Made by a program: the position numbers and the translations under genes | The notes under the pieces: model-generated | What the model saw: only the letters and a program-made list of their open reading frames with translations | What the model was told of the DNA's origin: nothing | Database searches by the model: none | Part shown: piece by piece, positions 17,598-26,384 of the stretch | How positions within the stretch are numbered: the stretch's first letter is position 1 | Layout of the letters: each line of letters starts with the position of its first letter | NCBI RefSeq assembly: GCF_014203715.1 | Contig: NZ_JACHJP010000001.1 | Location: 1,815,496 to 1,879,495 of the forward strand | Reading direction: 5' to 3' | Length of the DNA stretch: 64,000 nt | DNA from: Streptosporangium saharense | GTDB lineage: Bacteria > Actinomycetota > Actinomycetes > Streptosporangiales > Streptosporangiaceae

Positions 17598-18328
17598 GGG
17601 GTTCGCCGGGTTGTGTAGCCGTCTGCCTGGAGTTTCTGTTCGACCTCGTCGGCTTCCGCGGCGTCGACGAGGACCTCGATGACGACCTGTTTGGGGCGTT
17701 CTCCCTGCTGGGTGGTCACCGTACCGCCCGCGACGAGCCAGTGGTCGGCGCCGGGGAAGTTCTCCAGTTGGTTCTGGTGGTCGCTCACCACGACCGTTCC
17801 GCCCTTGGCGGCGATCTCGCCGATCATGGCGGGCAGTTCGCCACGGGTGTGCGCGTCGAGGCCGGCGAAGGGCTCGTCCAGGATGAGCAGGTCCGGTGGG
17901 GCCAGCAGCGACTGGATCAGCCCGACCTTCTGGGCGCTGCCCTTCGACAGGTCGCCGAGCGGCTGTCCGAGCAGGTGGGTGGCCTCAAGCCGTTCGGCGA
18001 GGCGGGCTATGGCGTCGGGGGAGATGCCCCGGATCTCGGCCATGTGGGTCAGGTAGGCGGTGACGGTGAACGGCTGGCCGACGGGGAAGACGTCGGGGGC
18101 GTAGCCGACGACACGGGGCCGCTGGGAGACCGTGCCCCGGGAGGGAGGGACGATTCCGGCCAGCAGGCGCAGCAGTGTGGACTTGCCGGCTCCGTTCTTG
18201 CCGGTGACCTCGATGACGGTGCCCGGCGCCAGCGTGAGGTCGAGCTCCCGCAGCACCCACGGACCGCGACGCGAGTATCTGAAGGACACCTTGGAGAGCC
18301 GCATGCCTGGTAACACTGTCGTGATCAC
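17594..18328 (-). CDS. ABC transporter ATP-binding protein
   Basis: A 244-residue nucleotide-binding subunit. Walker A is TGKNGAGKSTLL, the signature DLSKGSAQKVGL, Walker B LLILDEPFAGLD, and the switch histidine lies in VVVSDHQNQ. The GTG start at 18328 gives MITTVLPGMRLSKVSF; ATG 18304 (MRLSKVSFRY) is equally plausible. It heads an operon with the small repeat protein and the membrane protein downstream. Substrate unknown. Confidence 0.85.
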   Translation of the reverse strand: MITTVLPGMRLSKVSFRYSRRGPWVLRELDLTLAPGTVIEVTGKNGAGKSTLLRLLAGIVPPSRGTVSQRPRVVGYAPDVFPVGQPFTVTAYLTHMAEIRGISPDAIARLAERLEATHLLGQPLGDLSKGSAQKVGLIQSLLAPPDLLILDEPFAGLDAHTRGELPAMIGEIAAKGGTVVVSDHQNQLENFPGADHWLVAGGTVTTQQGERPKQVVIEVLVDAAEADEVEQKLQADGYTTRRTP

Positions 18329-18404
18329 CCGTTTCCGTCTGGGTCGCGCGCGTGGCCGCGAGGGGAAACGCTAGCAATTAGGAAATAAAGTTAACAGAAG
18401 GCGT

Positions 18405-18500
18405 GGCGCCCGGAAGGTCGGCGGGTTCCCGAGAAATGTGCCAGAAGGGTAGTGGGCTTCCCGAGAACCGCCCCAAGGGGTTAGCGGGTTCCCCAGGAGT
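18405..18500. repeat. Short direct repeats downstream of the Lrp gene
   Basis: GCGGGTTCCCGAGAA, GTGGGCTTCCCGAGAA and AGCGGGTTCCCCAG recur at about 32-35-bp spacing, the last copy overlapping the end of the Lrp gene. They are too few and short to classify. Confidence 0.4.
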
Positions 18501-18975
18501 AGGTCTGTTTGTGGAGTTTGAGGAAGACGAACGTCTCCGTGCCGCGGACCGCCGGGATGGCGCGGATCTTGCCCAGGATCTCCAGGAGGTGCTGGTCGCT
18601 CTCGCAGACCGCCTCGACCATGATGTCCATCGCGCCCGCGGTCAGCACGACGTAGTCCAGCTCGTCGATGACGGACAGCTCCTGGGCCACGGCTTCGAGG
18701 TCGCCCTCGCACTTGATGCCGATCAGGGCCTGGCGGGAGAAGCCGAGGGTCAGCGGGTCGGTGACCGCGACGATCTGCATGACGCCGCCGTCGATCAGGC
18801 GCTGGACCCGCTGGCGCACCGCGGCCTCCGACAGGCCGACCGCCTTGCCGATCGCCGCGTACGGCTTGCGCCCGTCCGACTGCAACTGCTCGATGATCTT
18901 CTTTGAGATCTCGTCGAGGACGACGGGGCCGGGTCTGGCGTCGTTCTCTCGGCGTGCCTTGGACGGGGTCGTCAT
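18481..18975 (-). CDS. Lrp/AsnC-family regulator of the polyamine cluster
   Basis: A 164-residue regulator. The N-terminal helix-turn-helix is YAAIGKAVGLSEAAVRQRVQ (about residues 40-60), followed by a RAM/AsnC ligand-binding domain from residue 75. ATG 18975 is preceded by AGGGAG. It is divergent from the aminobutyraldehyde dehydrogenase gene, so it probably controls the polyamine uptake and oxidation genes. The ligand is unknown; a polyamine or amino acid is a reasonable guess. Confidence 0.85.
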   Translation of the reverse strand: MTTPSKARRENDARPGPVVLDEISKKIIEQLQSDGRKPYAAIGKAVGLSEAAVRQRVQRLIDGGVMQIVAVTDPLTLGFSRQALIGIKCEGDLEAVAQELSVIDELDYVVLTAGAMDIMVEAVCESDQHLLEILGKIRAIPAVRGTETFVFLKLHKQTYSWGTR

Positions 18976-19068
18976 GCGCGCTCCCTGAGACGTCCTGATG
19001 CGTGGGTGTCGCCGGTGTTCTCGTGGCTCTGGTGCGACATCGTGTCAGGTATTGCGCCTCTGTCAAGC

Positions 19069-19104
19069 GATTTCGTAGCAATTTGATATCTTAACAACGA
19101 AATC
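19069..19104. promoter_or_regulatory. Candidate Lrp operator in the divergent region
   Basis: GATTTCGT (19069-19076) and ACGAAATC (19097-19104) are perfect 8-bp inverted arms around an AT-rich 20-bp centre, in an otherwise GC-rich intergenic region between the Lrp and dehydrogenase genes. Binding by the adjacent Lrp protein is inference. Confidence 0.5.
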
Positions 19105-19172
19105 CCTTGTCGAGAGCCCTCTGCTCTGTAAGAGTCTCGACGACTCAGCTCGAAAGAACTAGGAGGTCAACG

Positions 19173-20630
19173 GTGACCACCCCGGTTGAGACCCGTGAGC
19201 CCGCCCGACTGCGCAACTACGTCAACGGTGAACTCGTGGACGCCAGAAGTGGCAGGTTCTCCGACGTCGTCGACCCCTGCACCGGGGAAGCCTACCTCCA
19301 GGCACCGGTCTCCGGCGCCGAGGACGTCGACGCCGCCTACGCCGCCGCGGCCGCGGCCTTCGAGTCGTGGAGTCAGACCACCCCGGGCGAGCGCGCGGGC
19401 CTGCTGCTCAAGGTCGCGGACGCCATCGACGCCAGGGCCGAGGAGCTGAACGAGGCCGAGTGCCGCAACACGGGCAAGCCGCGCGCCCGGATGGCCGAGG
19501 ACGAGACCCCGGTGGCCGCCGACCACTTCCGGTTCTTCGCGGGCGCCGCGCGCACGCTCGAAGGGCCGACGTCGGGGGAGTTCCTCGCCGACCACACCTC
19601 CGTGATCAGGCACGAGCCGATCGGCGTCGTCGGCCAGGTCACGCCGTGGAACTACCCGCTGATGATGGCGGTGTGGAAGATCGCCCCCGCGCTGGCCGCG
19701 GGCAACACCGTGGTGCTCAAGCCCTCCGACACCACCCCGGTCTCCACCGTCAAGCTCGCCGAGATCATCGGTGAGGTCCTGCCGAAGGGCGTCTTCAACG
19801 TGGTCGTCGGCGACCGCGAGACCGGCGCGCTGGTCGTCGGCCACCCGTCGGCCCAGATGGTCGCGATCACCGGCTCCGTCGGGGCGGGCATGGCCGTGGC
19901 CAGGTCGGCGGCCGAGGACCTCAAGCGGGTCCACCTCGAACTGGGCGGCAAGGCCCCCGTCGTGGTCTTCGACGACGTCAAGGACCTCAAGGCCGCCGCC
20001 GAGGCCATCGCGACCGCCGGGCTCTACAACGCGGGCCAGGACTGCACCGCGGCCTGCCGGGTGCTGGTCCAGGAGGACGTCCACGACGCCTTCGTCGCCG
20101 CGCTCACCGAGGCCGCCGCGGGCACCGTGACCGGTGACCTGTCCGACGAGGACGCCCTGTACGGGCCGCTCAACAACGCCGCCCAGCTCGAACGGGTCGC
20201 GGGCTTCGTCGAGCGCGCCCCCGGGCACGCCAAGGTGCTGACCGGCGGCCACCGGGTCGGCGACCGGGGCTACTTCTACGCCCCGACCGTCGTGGACGGC
20301 CTGCGCCAGGACGACGAGATGGTGCAGAACGAGGTCTTCGGCCCGGTCATCACCGTGCAGACCTTCTCCGACGAGGCCGACGCGCTCGCCAAGGCCAACG
20401 GCGTGCGCTACGGCCTGTCCAGCTCGGTCTGGACCTCCGACCACGGCCGGGCGATGCGCTTCTCCAAGAGGCTGGACTTCGGTGTCGTGTGGGTCAACAC
20501 CCACATCCCGTTTGTCTCGGAGATGCCACACGGAGGGTTCAAACACTCCGGATACGGTAAGGACCTGTCGGTTTTCGGCCTTCACGACTACCTTCGCGTA
20601 AAGCACGTCATGCACTACATCGGCGAGTAG
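19173..20630 (+). CDS. Aminobutyraldehyde (betaine-type) dehydrogenase
   Basis: NAD-dependent aldehyde dehydrogenase of 485 residues. The general base lies in LELGGKAP (E256) and the nucleophile in AGQDCTAAC (C291); TPWNYPLMMAVWKIAPALAA is the cofactor-binding region. The sequence fits the gamma-aminobutyraldehyde dehydrogenase group, which converts the product of putrescine oxidation to GABA. GTG 19173 has AGGAGG upstream. The neighbouring polyamine importer genes and amine oxidoreductase support this role. Confidence 0.85.
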   Translation: MTTPVETREPARLRNYVNGELVDARSGRFSDVVDPCTGEAYLQAPVSGAEDVDAAYAAAAAAFESWSQTTPGERAGLLLKVADAIDARAEELNEAECRNTGKPRARMAEDETPVAADHFRFFAGAARTLEGPTSGEFLADHTSVIRHEPIGVVGQVTPWNYPLMMAVWKIAPALAAGNTVVLKPSDTTPVSTVKLAEIIGEVLPKGVFNVVVGDRETGALVVGHPSAQMVAITGSVGAGMAVARSAAEDLKRVHLELGGKAPVVVFDDVKDLKAAAEAIATAGLYNAGQDCTAACRVLVQEDVHDAFVAALTEAAAGTVTGDLSDEDALYGPLNNAAQLERVAGFVERAPGHAKVLTGGHRVGDRGYFYAPTVVDGLRQDDEMVQNEVFGPVITVQTFSDEADALAKANGVRYGLSSSVWTSDHGRAMRFSKRLDFGVVWVNTHIPFVSEMPHGGFKHSGYGKDLSVFGLHDYLRVKHVMHYIGE

Positions 20631-20655
20631 CCGCAGACAGAGAGATAAGCCTGGT

Positions 20656-21810
20656 ATGACCGAAATCCAGGCGGGCTCAGCAGAGGAGGGGGCGGCCGTC
20701 GCCGCCCCTTCTTCCCCCCGGGTGCCCGCCATCGAGCTCTCCGGAGTCGTCAAGGAGTACCTCGCCCAGGGTGAGGTCGTCCAGGCGGTCAAAGGGGTCA
20801 CGCTGAGCATCGCGGGAGGCGAGTTCTTCTCCCTCCTCGGCCCCTCCGGGTGCGGCAAGACGACGACCATGCGGATGATCGCCGGGTTCGAGGACCCCTC
20901 GCGCGGCACGGTCAGGCTGCACGGCCAGGACGTCACCGGGGTCCCGCCCAACAGGCGTGACGTGAACATGGTCTTCCAGTCCTACGCGCTGTTCCCGCAC
21001 ATGAACGTCTGGGAGAACGTCGCCTTCGGTCTGCGGCGCAGGAAGGTCGCCGAGGCCGACATCAGGCGGCGTGTCGGGGAGATGCTGGAGATCGTCGATC
21101 TCACCGGGCGGGAGAAGCGCCGTCCCAGGGAGATGTCCGGCGGCCAGCAGCAGCGCGTCGCCCTGGCCCGCGCCCTGGTCAACAACCCCCGCGCGCTCCT
21201 GCTCGACGAGCCGCTGGGTGCCCTGGACCTCAAGCTCCGCCAGGCCATGCAGATCGAGCTCAAGCGCATCCAGCGCGAGGTTGGCATCACCTTCGTCTAC
21301 GTCACCCACGACCAGAGCGAGGCGCTCACCATGAGCGACCGCATCGCCGTCATGAACGACGGCCTGGTCGAGCAGCTCGCCGCCCCCCGCGAGATCTACG
21401 AGCGCCCCGCGACCGCGTTCGTCGCGGGCTTCATCGGCACCTCCAACCTCCTCGACGGCACCGTCGAGGAGTCCACCGGGGGCCGGGCCGTACTGCGGGC
21501 GGGTTATGAGGGCCGGATCCTGGTCGAGGGGGGCACGCACGCCGTGGGGGACCACGTCGCGGTGACCGTGCGGCCCGAGAAGATCACGATCTCCGCCGAG
21601 GAGCCGGAGGGCGACGTCAGCGCTGTGCGCGGTACGGTCTCCGAGGTCGTCTACCTGGGCCTCTACAACAGTTACGCGGTGCGCCTCGCCGACGGCGCCG
21701 AGATCACCGTCTTCCAGCAGAACGCGCTCGACAGCACGAGCACGGCCGAGCGTGGCGAGGCCGTCTGGTTGTCGTGGCAGCCGCGACACTCGTACGTGAT
21801 CGGAAGTTGA
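20656..21810 (+). CDS. Polyamine ABC importer ATP-binding protein (PotA-like)
   Basis: A 384-residue ATPase of the spermidine/putrescine importer family. Walker A is GPSGCGKTT, the Q-loop MVFQSYALFPHM, the signature MSGGQQQRVALARAL, Walker B LLLDEPLGALD. A C-terminal TOBE domain (about residues 285-384) is typical of PotA. ATG 20656 follows the dehydrogenase stop by 25 bp. It is the first of four transporter genes in the operon. Confidence 0.92.
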   Translation: MTEIQAGSAEEGAAVAAPSSPRVPAIELSGVVKEYLAQGEVVQAVKGVTLSIAGGEFFSLLGPSGCGKTTTMRMIAGFEDPSRGTVRLHGQDVTGVPPNRRDVNMVFQSYALFPHMNVWENVAFGLRRRKVAEADIRRRVGEMLEIVDLTGREKRRPREMSGGQQQRVALARALVNNPRALLLDEPLGALDLKLRQAMQIELKRIQREVGITFVYVTHDQSEALTMSDRIAVMNDGLVEQLAAPREIYERPATAFVAGFIGTSNLLDGTVEESTGGRAVLRAGYEGRILVEGGTHAVGDHVAVTVRPEKITISAEEPEGDVSAVRGTVSEVVYLGLYNSYAVRLADGAEITVFQQNALDSTSTAERGEAVWLSWQPRHSYVIGS

Positions 21811-21812
21811 CG

Positions 21813-23069
21813 TTGACCACACCCATGGACCCCCGCTCCAACCCCGCCCTCCTGCGGGGCATGACGCACAGCCGCTCGGTGACCCGTCGTGACGCCCTGC
21901 GCCTGGCCGGGCTCTCGGCCGCGGGGCTCGCCCTGGCGGGCTGCGGCATCCAGGGCAAGAAGCCCGCGGCCACGCCGAAGAAGGACGCGGTCACCGACTT
22001 CTGGACCGGCAAGCAGCGCAACGGGACGTTGCGGTTCGCCAACTGGCCGCTCTACATCGACAAGGACGGCAAGAAGTACCCGTCGCTGGAGATGTTCACC
22101 GCCGACACCGGGATCAAGGTCTCCTACCAGGAGGTCATCCAGGAGATCCCGTCCTTCTTCGGCAAGATCCAGCCGTTGCTCGCCGCGGGCAACGACATCG
22201 GCCACGACCTGATGGTGCTGACCAACGGCATCCATCTCGGTCGGGCCATCCAGCTCGACTACCTGGCCCCGCTGGACCACTCGAAGCTGCCCAACTTCGC
22301 CGCCAACGCCGCCCAGAAGGTCAAGAACCCGCCGTGGGACCCGGGCAACGCCCACACGATCCCGTGGACGGTCGGGCTGACCGGCATCGCCTACAACCCC
22401 AAGTACGTGGACGAGGTCAAGAGCGTCGAGGACCTCTGGAACCCCAAGTACAAGGGCAAGGTCGGCATGATGTCCGACAGCGAGGAGATCGCCAACTTCG
22501 GCCTCTTCGCCCTGGGCGTCGATCCCGACACCTCGACCGAGGCCGACTGGCGCAGGGCCGCGGAGCGGCTCCAGGCGCAGCGGGACACCGGGCTGGTGCG
22601 CAAGTACTACGAGAACGACTACGTGGACGCCCTCGCCAGGGGCGACGTGTGGATCACCATGGCCTGGTCGGGCGACATCTTCCAGCAGGTCGCCGAGGGC
22701 AAGGACCTCAAGTTCGTGGTGCCCCAGGAGGGCGGCACGATCTGGACCGACAACATGTGCATCCCCAGGACCGCGCAGAACCCGGTGGACGCGCTGACGT
22801 ACATGGACTACGTCTACCAGCCCAAGATCGCGACGATCCTGGTCGAGGCCATCAACTACATCACCCCGGTCCCGGCGACCAAGGACCTGGTCCTCGCCGA
22901 CGCGGCCAAGCAGTCGGGTGAGGACAGGACGGCGCTCGAACAGCTCGCGAACAGCCCGATGATCTATCCCTCCGAGGCCGACATGGCCAGGCTGCGCTCC
23001 TACGTGACCCTCGACGGGGCCAAGGAGAAGGCCTTCGAGTCCATCTTCCAGCCGATCACCCAGGGCTGA
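21813..23069 (+). CDS. Polyamine-binding lipoprotein (PotD-like)
   Basis: Extracellular substrate-binding protein of the importer, 418 residues. The N-terminus combines a twin-arginine motif (SVTRRDALRLAG) with a lipobox (LALAGC), so it is likely exported folded by Tat and lipidated. The mature part starts the PotD fold at LRFANWPLYIDKD and contains WITMAWSGDI near residue 285. TTG 21813 is preceded by GGAAG; ATG 21825 is an alternative. It lies 2 bp after the ATPase gene. Confidence 0.9.
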   Translation: MTTPMDPRSNPALLRGMTHSRSVTRRDALRLAGLSAAGLALAGCGIQGKKPAATPKKDAVTDFWTGKQRNGTLRFANWPLYIDKDGKKYPSLEMFTADTGIKVSYQEVIQEIPSFFGKIQPLLAAGNDIGHDLMVLTNGIHLGRAIQLDYLAPLDHSKLPNFAANAAQKVKNPPWDPGNAHTIPWTVGLTGIAYNPKYVDEVKSVEDLWNPKYKGKVGMMSDSEEIANFGLFALGVDPDTSTEADWRRAAERLQAQRDTGLVRKYYENDYVDALARGDVWITMAWSGDIFQQVAEGKDLKFVVPQEGGTIWTDNMCIPRTAQNPVDALTYMDYVYQPKIATILVEAINYITPVPATKDLVLADAAKQSGEDRTALEQLANSPMIYPSEADMARLRSYVTLDGAKEKAFESIFQPITQG

Positions 23070-23082
23070 CGGAGAGTTCCCG

Positions 23083-23934
23083 GTGAAGCGCCTCGCCCCC
23101 TACCTGCTCATCCTGCCGGGCGGTCTGTGGTTGTTGATCTTCCTGGTGGTGCCGATGGTCTTCATGGCCTCGGTCTCCACCCAGGAGGGCGACATCATCA
23201 ACGGCTTCGTCCAGACCTTCGACTTCTCCGTGTACGGCGACGCCCTGACGCGCTACCAGACGCAGTTCCTGCGTTCGGTGGGCTACGGCCTCGTGGGGAC
23301 GGTCGTCTCCATCGCGATGGCCTACCCGGTGGCCTACTGGATCGCCTTCAGGGGTGGTTCCCGCAAGTCCACCTACCTGCTGCTGGTGCTGCTGCCGTTC
23401 TTCGTCTCGTTCGTGCTGCGCACGGTCTCGTGGAAGTTCCTGCTGGCCGACGACGGCCTGCTGTTGTCGCCGCTGAAGTCGATGGGCCTGGTGGCCCAGG
23501 ACTTCCACGTCCTGCAGACCACGGTGGCGGTGATCGGCGGACTGGTCTACAACTACCTGCCGTTCATGATCCTGCCGATCTACGTGGCGCTGGAACGGAT
23601 CGACCCCCGGGTGGTCGAGGCGGCCCAGGACCTCTACGCGGCCAGGAGCCAGGCCTTCACCAAGGTCGTGCTGCCGCTCTCGCTGCCCGGGGTCTTCGCC
23701 GGGGTGCTGATGACGTTCGTCCCGATGACCGCCGACTACGTCAACGCCGGAATCCTCGGCGGCCCGTCGAACACGATGATCGGCAACATCATCCAGACCG
23801 AGTATCTCGTCAACACCGACTACCCGACCGCGGCGGCGCTGTCGTTCACGCTGATGGCGGTGATGCTGGTCGGCATCTTCGCCTACGCCAGGGCGCTGGG
23901 CACCGAGAACGTGCTGGAGGCGGCGGCCCGATGA
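23083..23934 (+). CDS. Polyamine ABC importer permease (PotB-like)
   Basis: A 283-residue permease with six membrane helices. The EAA loop, EAAQDLYAARSQAFTKVVLP, contacts the ATPase. GTG 23083 is preceded by GGAGAG; the stop overlaps the next start as ATGA, indicating coupled translation with the second permease. Confidence 0.92.
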   Translation: MKRLAPYLLILPGGLWLLIFLVVPMVFMASVSTQEGDIINGFVQTFDFSVYGDALTRYQTQFLRSVGYGLVGTVVSIAMAYPVAYWIAFRGGSRKSTYLLLVLLPFFVSFVLRTVSWKFLLADDGLLLSPLKSMGLVAQDFHVLQTTVAVIGGLVYNYLPFMILPIYVALERIDPRVVEAAQDLYAARSQAFTKVVLPLSLPGVFAGVLMTFVPMTADYVNAGILGGPSNTMIGNIIQTEYLVNTDYPTAAALSFTLMAVMLVGIFAYARALGTENVLEAAAR

Positions 23935-24746
23935 GCACACCGGAGATCACGAGGCCCAGAGTGCCCAGGGTCAGGTTCGGCGAGCGGCTGCTGCGGGGCT
24001 ACGTCTGGCTGGTCATCGCCTGGCTGTTCCTGCCGATCGTGGTCATGATCGTCTTCGGCTTCAACGACACCGCGAGCAAGTCGAACGTCACCTGGCAGGG
24101 CTTCACGCTCAGATGGTGGGGCAGGCTGGGCGACTACCCCGAGCTGGTCGGGGCCGTGGTCAACTCGCTGAAGGTCGCCCTGCTCGCCACGCTGATCACC
24201 ACCGTGATCGGCACGCTCATGGGCCTGGCGCTCGGCCGCTACCGCTTCCGGGGGCAGGGCGCCACCAACCTGGCGCTGTTCGCCGCCATCGCCTCGCCCG
24301 AGCTGGTCATGGGCGCCTCGCTGCTGTCGCTGTTCGTCAGCGCCGGGGTGGACACCGGCTTCTGGACCGTGGTCGTGGCGCACGTGCTGTTCTCGCTGTC
24401 GTTCGTGGCCATCACCGTGCGGGCCAGGGTGATCGGCCTCGACAGGTCGGTCGAGGAGGCGGCCAGGGACCTCGGCGCCTCCACCTGGATCACTTTCTGG
24501 CGGGTGACGTTCCCGATGATCCTGCCGGGTGTCGTCTCCGGGGCGCTGCTGGCGTTCGCGCTGTCCATCGACGACTTCGTGATCACCCAGTTCACCAGCG
24601 GGGCCATGGAGACGTTCCCGCTGTGGATCTGGGGAGCGACAAGGATCGGCATCCCGCCGCAGGTCAACATCCTGGGGACGCTTATATTCGCGGTAGGCGT
24701 CGTGATCGCCGTGGTCAACACGGTGACCGCCCGCCGCCGCACCTAG
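23931..24746 (+). CDS. Polyamine ABC importer permease (PotC-like)
   Basis: A 271-residue permease. It has a cytoplasmic N-terminus, six helices and the EAA loop EEAARDLGASTWITFWRVTF; LSIDDFVITQFTSG is a further PotC-type signature. It starts inside the stop of the first permease gene and is followed by a strong hairpin. Confidence 0.92.
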   Translation: MSTPEITRPRVPRVRFGERLLRGYVWLVIAWLFLPIVVMIVFGFNDTASKSNVTWQGFTLRWWGRLGDYPELVGAVVNSLKVALLATLITTVIGTLMGLALGRYRFRGQGATNLALFAAIASPELVMGASLLSLFVSAGVDTGFWTVVVAHVLFSLSFVAITVRARVIGLDRSVEEAARDLGASTWITFWRVTFPMILPGVVSGALLAFALSIDDFVITQFTSGAMETFPLWIWGATRIGIPPQVNILGTLIFAVGVVIAVVNTVTARRRT

Positions 24747-24752
24747 CCACCG

Positions 24753-24791
24753 CCGCGAGCCCGTGCCGTCGTCGGCGGCACGGGCTCGCGG
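24753..24791 (+). terminator. Hairpin after the importer operon
   Basis: CCGCGAGCCCGTGCCG (24753-24768) pairs perfectly with the segment 24776-24791 around a 7-nt loop. No T tract follows, as is common for GC-rich actinobacterial terminators. Confidence 0.7.
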
Positions 24792-24918
24792 CACATCACG
24801 ATCCTCGACAGAGAACAGGGAGGCGAGATCGGACTCAGGCGGGGGGAACCCGCGCGTGGCCACCACGGCCCCGCGACACACACAAAGACTCTTTGACTCA
24901 CGTAGGGAAGTGAGATTT

Positions 24919-26313
24919 GTGGATCCGCTGAAGGCTCTTGCTGACGCGGAGCGCAAGCCGTACTGGCTCGACAGTGCGGCGAAACCTGAGCCGTCGCCGC
25001 GGCTCTTCGGAAAGACGACAGCCGCTCTCGCGGTGGTCGGAGGAGGCTTCTCGGGGCTGTGGACTGCCCTGATGGCCAAGGAGCGGGATCCGTCGCTCGA
25101 CGTGGTCCTGCTCGAAGGAAGGAAGATCGGCTGGGCGGCGTCCGGCCGTAACGGCGGCTTCGCCATGGCGACGCTCACCCACGGCATCGCCAACGGCCTG
25201 GAGCGCTGGCCCGAGGAGATCGCCCTTCTCGAACACATGGGGCTGACCAACCTCGACGAGCTCGGCGAGACCGTCGCCAGATACGGCATCGACTGCGGCT
25301 ACGAGCGGACCGGGGAGCTGCACGTGGCCACCGAGCCGTGGCAGCTCGCGGAGATGCACCAGGGTGTCGAGGTCGCCAGGGAACTGGGTGTCCGCTTCGA
25401 CGTCCTGGACCAGGACCAGGTCAGGGCGGAGGTGAACTCGCCCACCTACGTGGGAGGCCACTGGGAGCGCGACGGCTGCGCCATGCTCGACCCCGCCCGG
25501 CTGGCCTGGGGGCTCAGGCAGGCCTGCCTCTCGCTGGGCGTGCGCGTCCACGAGCGCACGCCGGTCAGGCACATGAGGGACACCGGGACGTACCTGGAGC
25601 TGCTCACCCCGCACGGCACGGTCAGGGCGGACAGGGTGGCACTCGGCACCGGGGTCTTCCAGCCGCTGCTGCGCAGGCTGAAGCACTTCCTGGTGCCGGT
25701 CTACGACTACGTGCTGATGACCGAGCCCCTGTCGCAGGAGCAACTGGCCTCGGTCGGCTGGCGCAACCGGCAGGGCGTCGGCGACTCGGCCAACCAGTTC
25801 CACTACTACCGGCTGACCTCGGACAACCGCATCCTGTGGGGCGGTTACGACGCGGTCTACTACAACGGCGGGAGGATCAGGCCGGAGTACGAGCAGCGCG
25901 ACGAGACCTTCGTCAAGCTGGCCGAGCACTTCTTCACGACCTTCCCGCAGCTGTCCGGGCTGCGCTTCACCCACCGGTGGGGCGGCGTCATCGACACCTG
26001 CAGCCGCTTCAGCGCCTTCTACGGCACCGCGCACGGCGGACGCCTGGCCTACGCCGCCGGATACACCGGCATGGGGGTCGGCGCGACCAGGTTCGGGGCG
26101 AACGTCATGCTCGACCTGCTTGGCGGCGAGGAGACCGAGCGGACCGAGCTGCGGATGGTCAGGGAGAAGCCGCTGCCGTTCCCGCCGGAGCCGGTCCGCT
26201 CCGCCGGGATCCAGATGACCCGCTGGTCGATCGCCCAGGCCGACCTCAACCAGGGCCGCCGCAACCTCTGGCTGCGCACCCTGGACAAGATGGGTCTCGG
26301 GTTCGACTCCTAG
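24919..26313 (+). CDS. FAD-dependent amine oxidoreductase (PuuB/DAO-like)
   Basis: A 464-residue flavoprotein of the D-amino-acid oxidase fold. The FAD-binding Rossmann motif is AVVGGGFSGLW near residue 35, followed by GRNGGFAMATL, a stretch seen in gamma-glutamylputrescine oxidoreductases, and a C-terminal GYTGMGVGATRFG. GTG 24919 (VDPLKALADAERKPYW) has GGAAGTGAG upstream. Next to a polyamine importer and an aminobutyraldehyde dehydrogenase, oxidation of putrescine or its glutamyl conjugate is the likely role. The exact substrate is not shown by sequence. Confidence 0.85.
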   Translation: MDPLKALADAERKPYWLDSAAKPEPSPRLFGKTTAALAVVGGGFSGLWTALMAKERDPSLDVVLLEGRKIGWAASGRNGGFAMATLTHGIANGLERWPEEIALLEHMGLTNLDELGETVARYGIDCGYERTGELHVATEPWQLAEMHQGVEVARELGVRFDVLDQDQVRAEVNSPTYVGGHWERDGCAMLDPARLAWGLRQACLSLGVRVHERTPVRHMRDTGTYLELLTPHGTVRADRVALGTGVFQPLLRRLKHFLVPVYDYVLMTEPLSQEQLASVGWRNRQGVGDSANQFHYYRLTSDNRILWGGYDAVYYNGGRIRPEYEQRDETFVKLAEHFFTTFPQLSGLRFTHRWGGVIDTCSRFSAFYGTAHGGRLAYAAGYTGMGVGATRFGANVMLDLLGGEETERTELRMVREKPLPFPPEPVRSAGIQMTRWSIAQADLNQGRRNLWLRTLDKMGLGFDS

Positions 26314-26318
26314 CCGTC

Positions 26319-26357
26319 GTCCCCGGTCCCCCGGCACACGACCGGGGGACCGGGGAC
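26319..26357 (+). terminator. Hairpin after the amine oxidoreductase gene
   Basis: GTCCCCGGTCCCCCGG (26319-26334) pairs perfectly with CCGGGGGACCGGGGAC (26342-26357) around a 7-nt loop, 6 bp after the stop. Confidence 0.8.
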
Positions 26358-26384
26358 GGCCGCGGAGCCGTACAGTCTGGGGGC

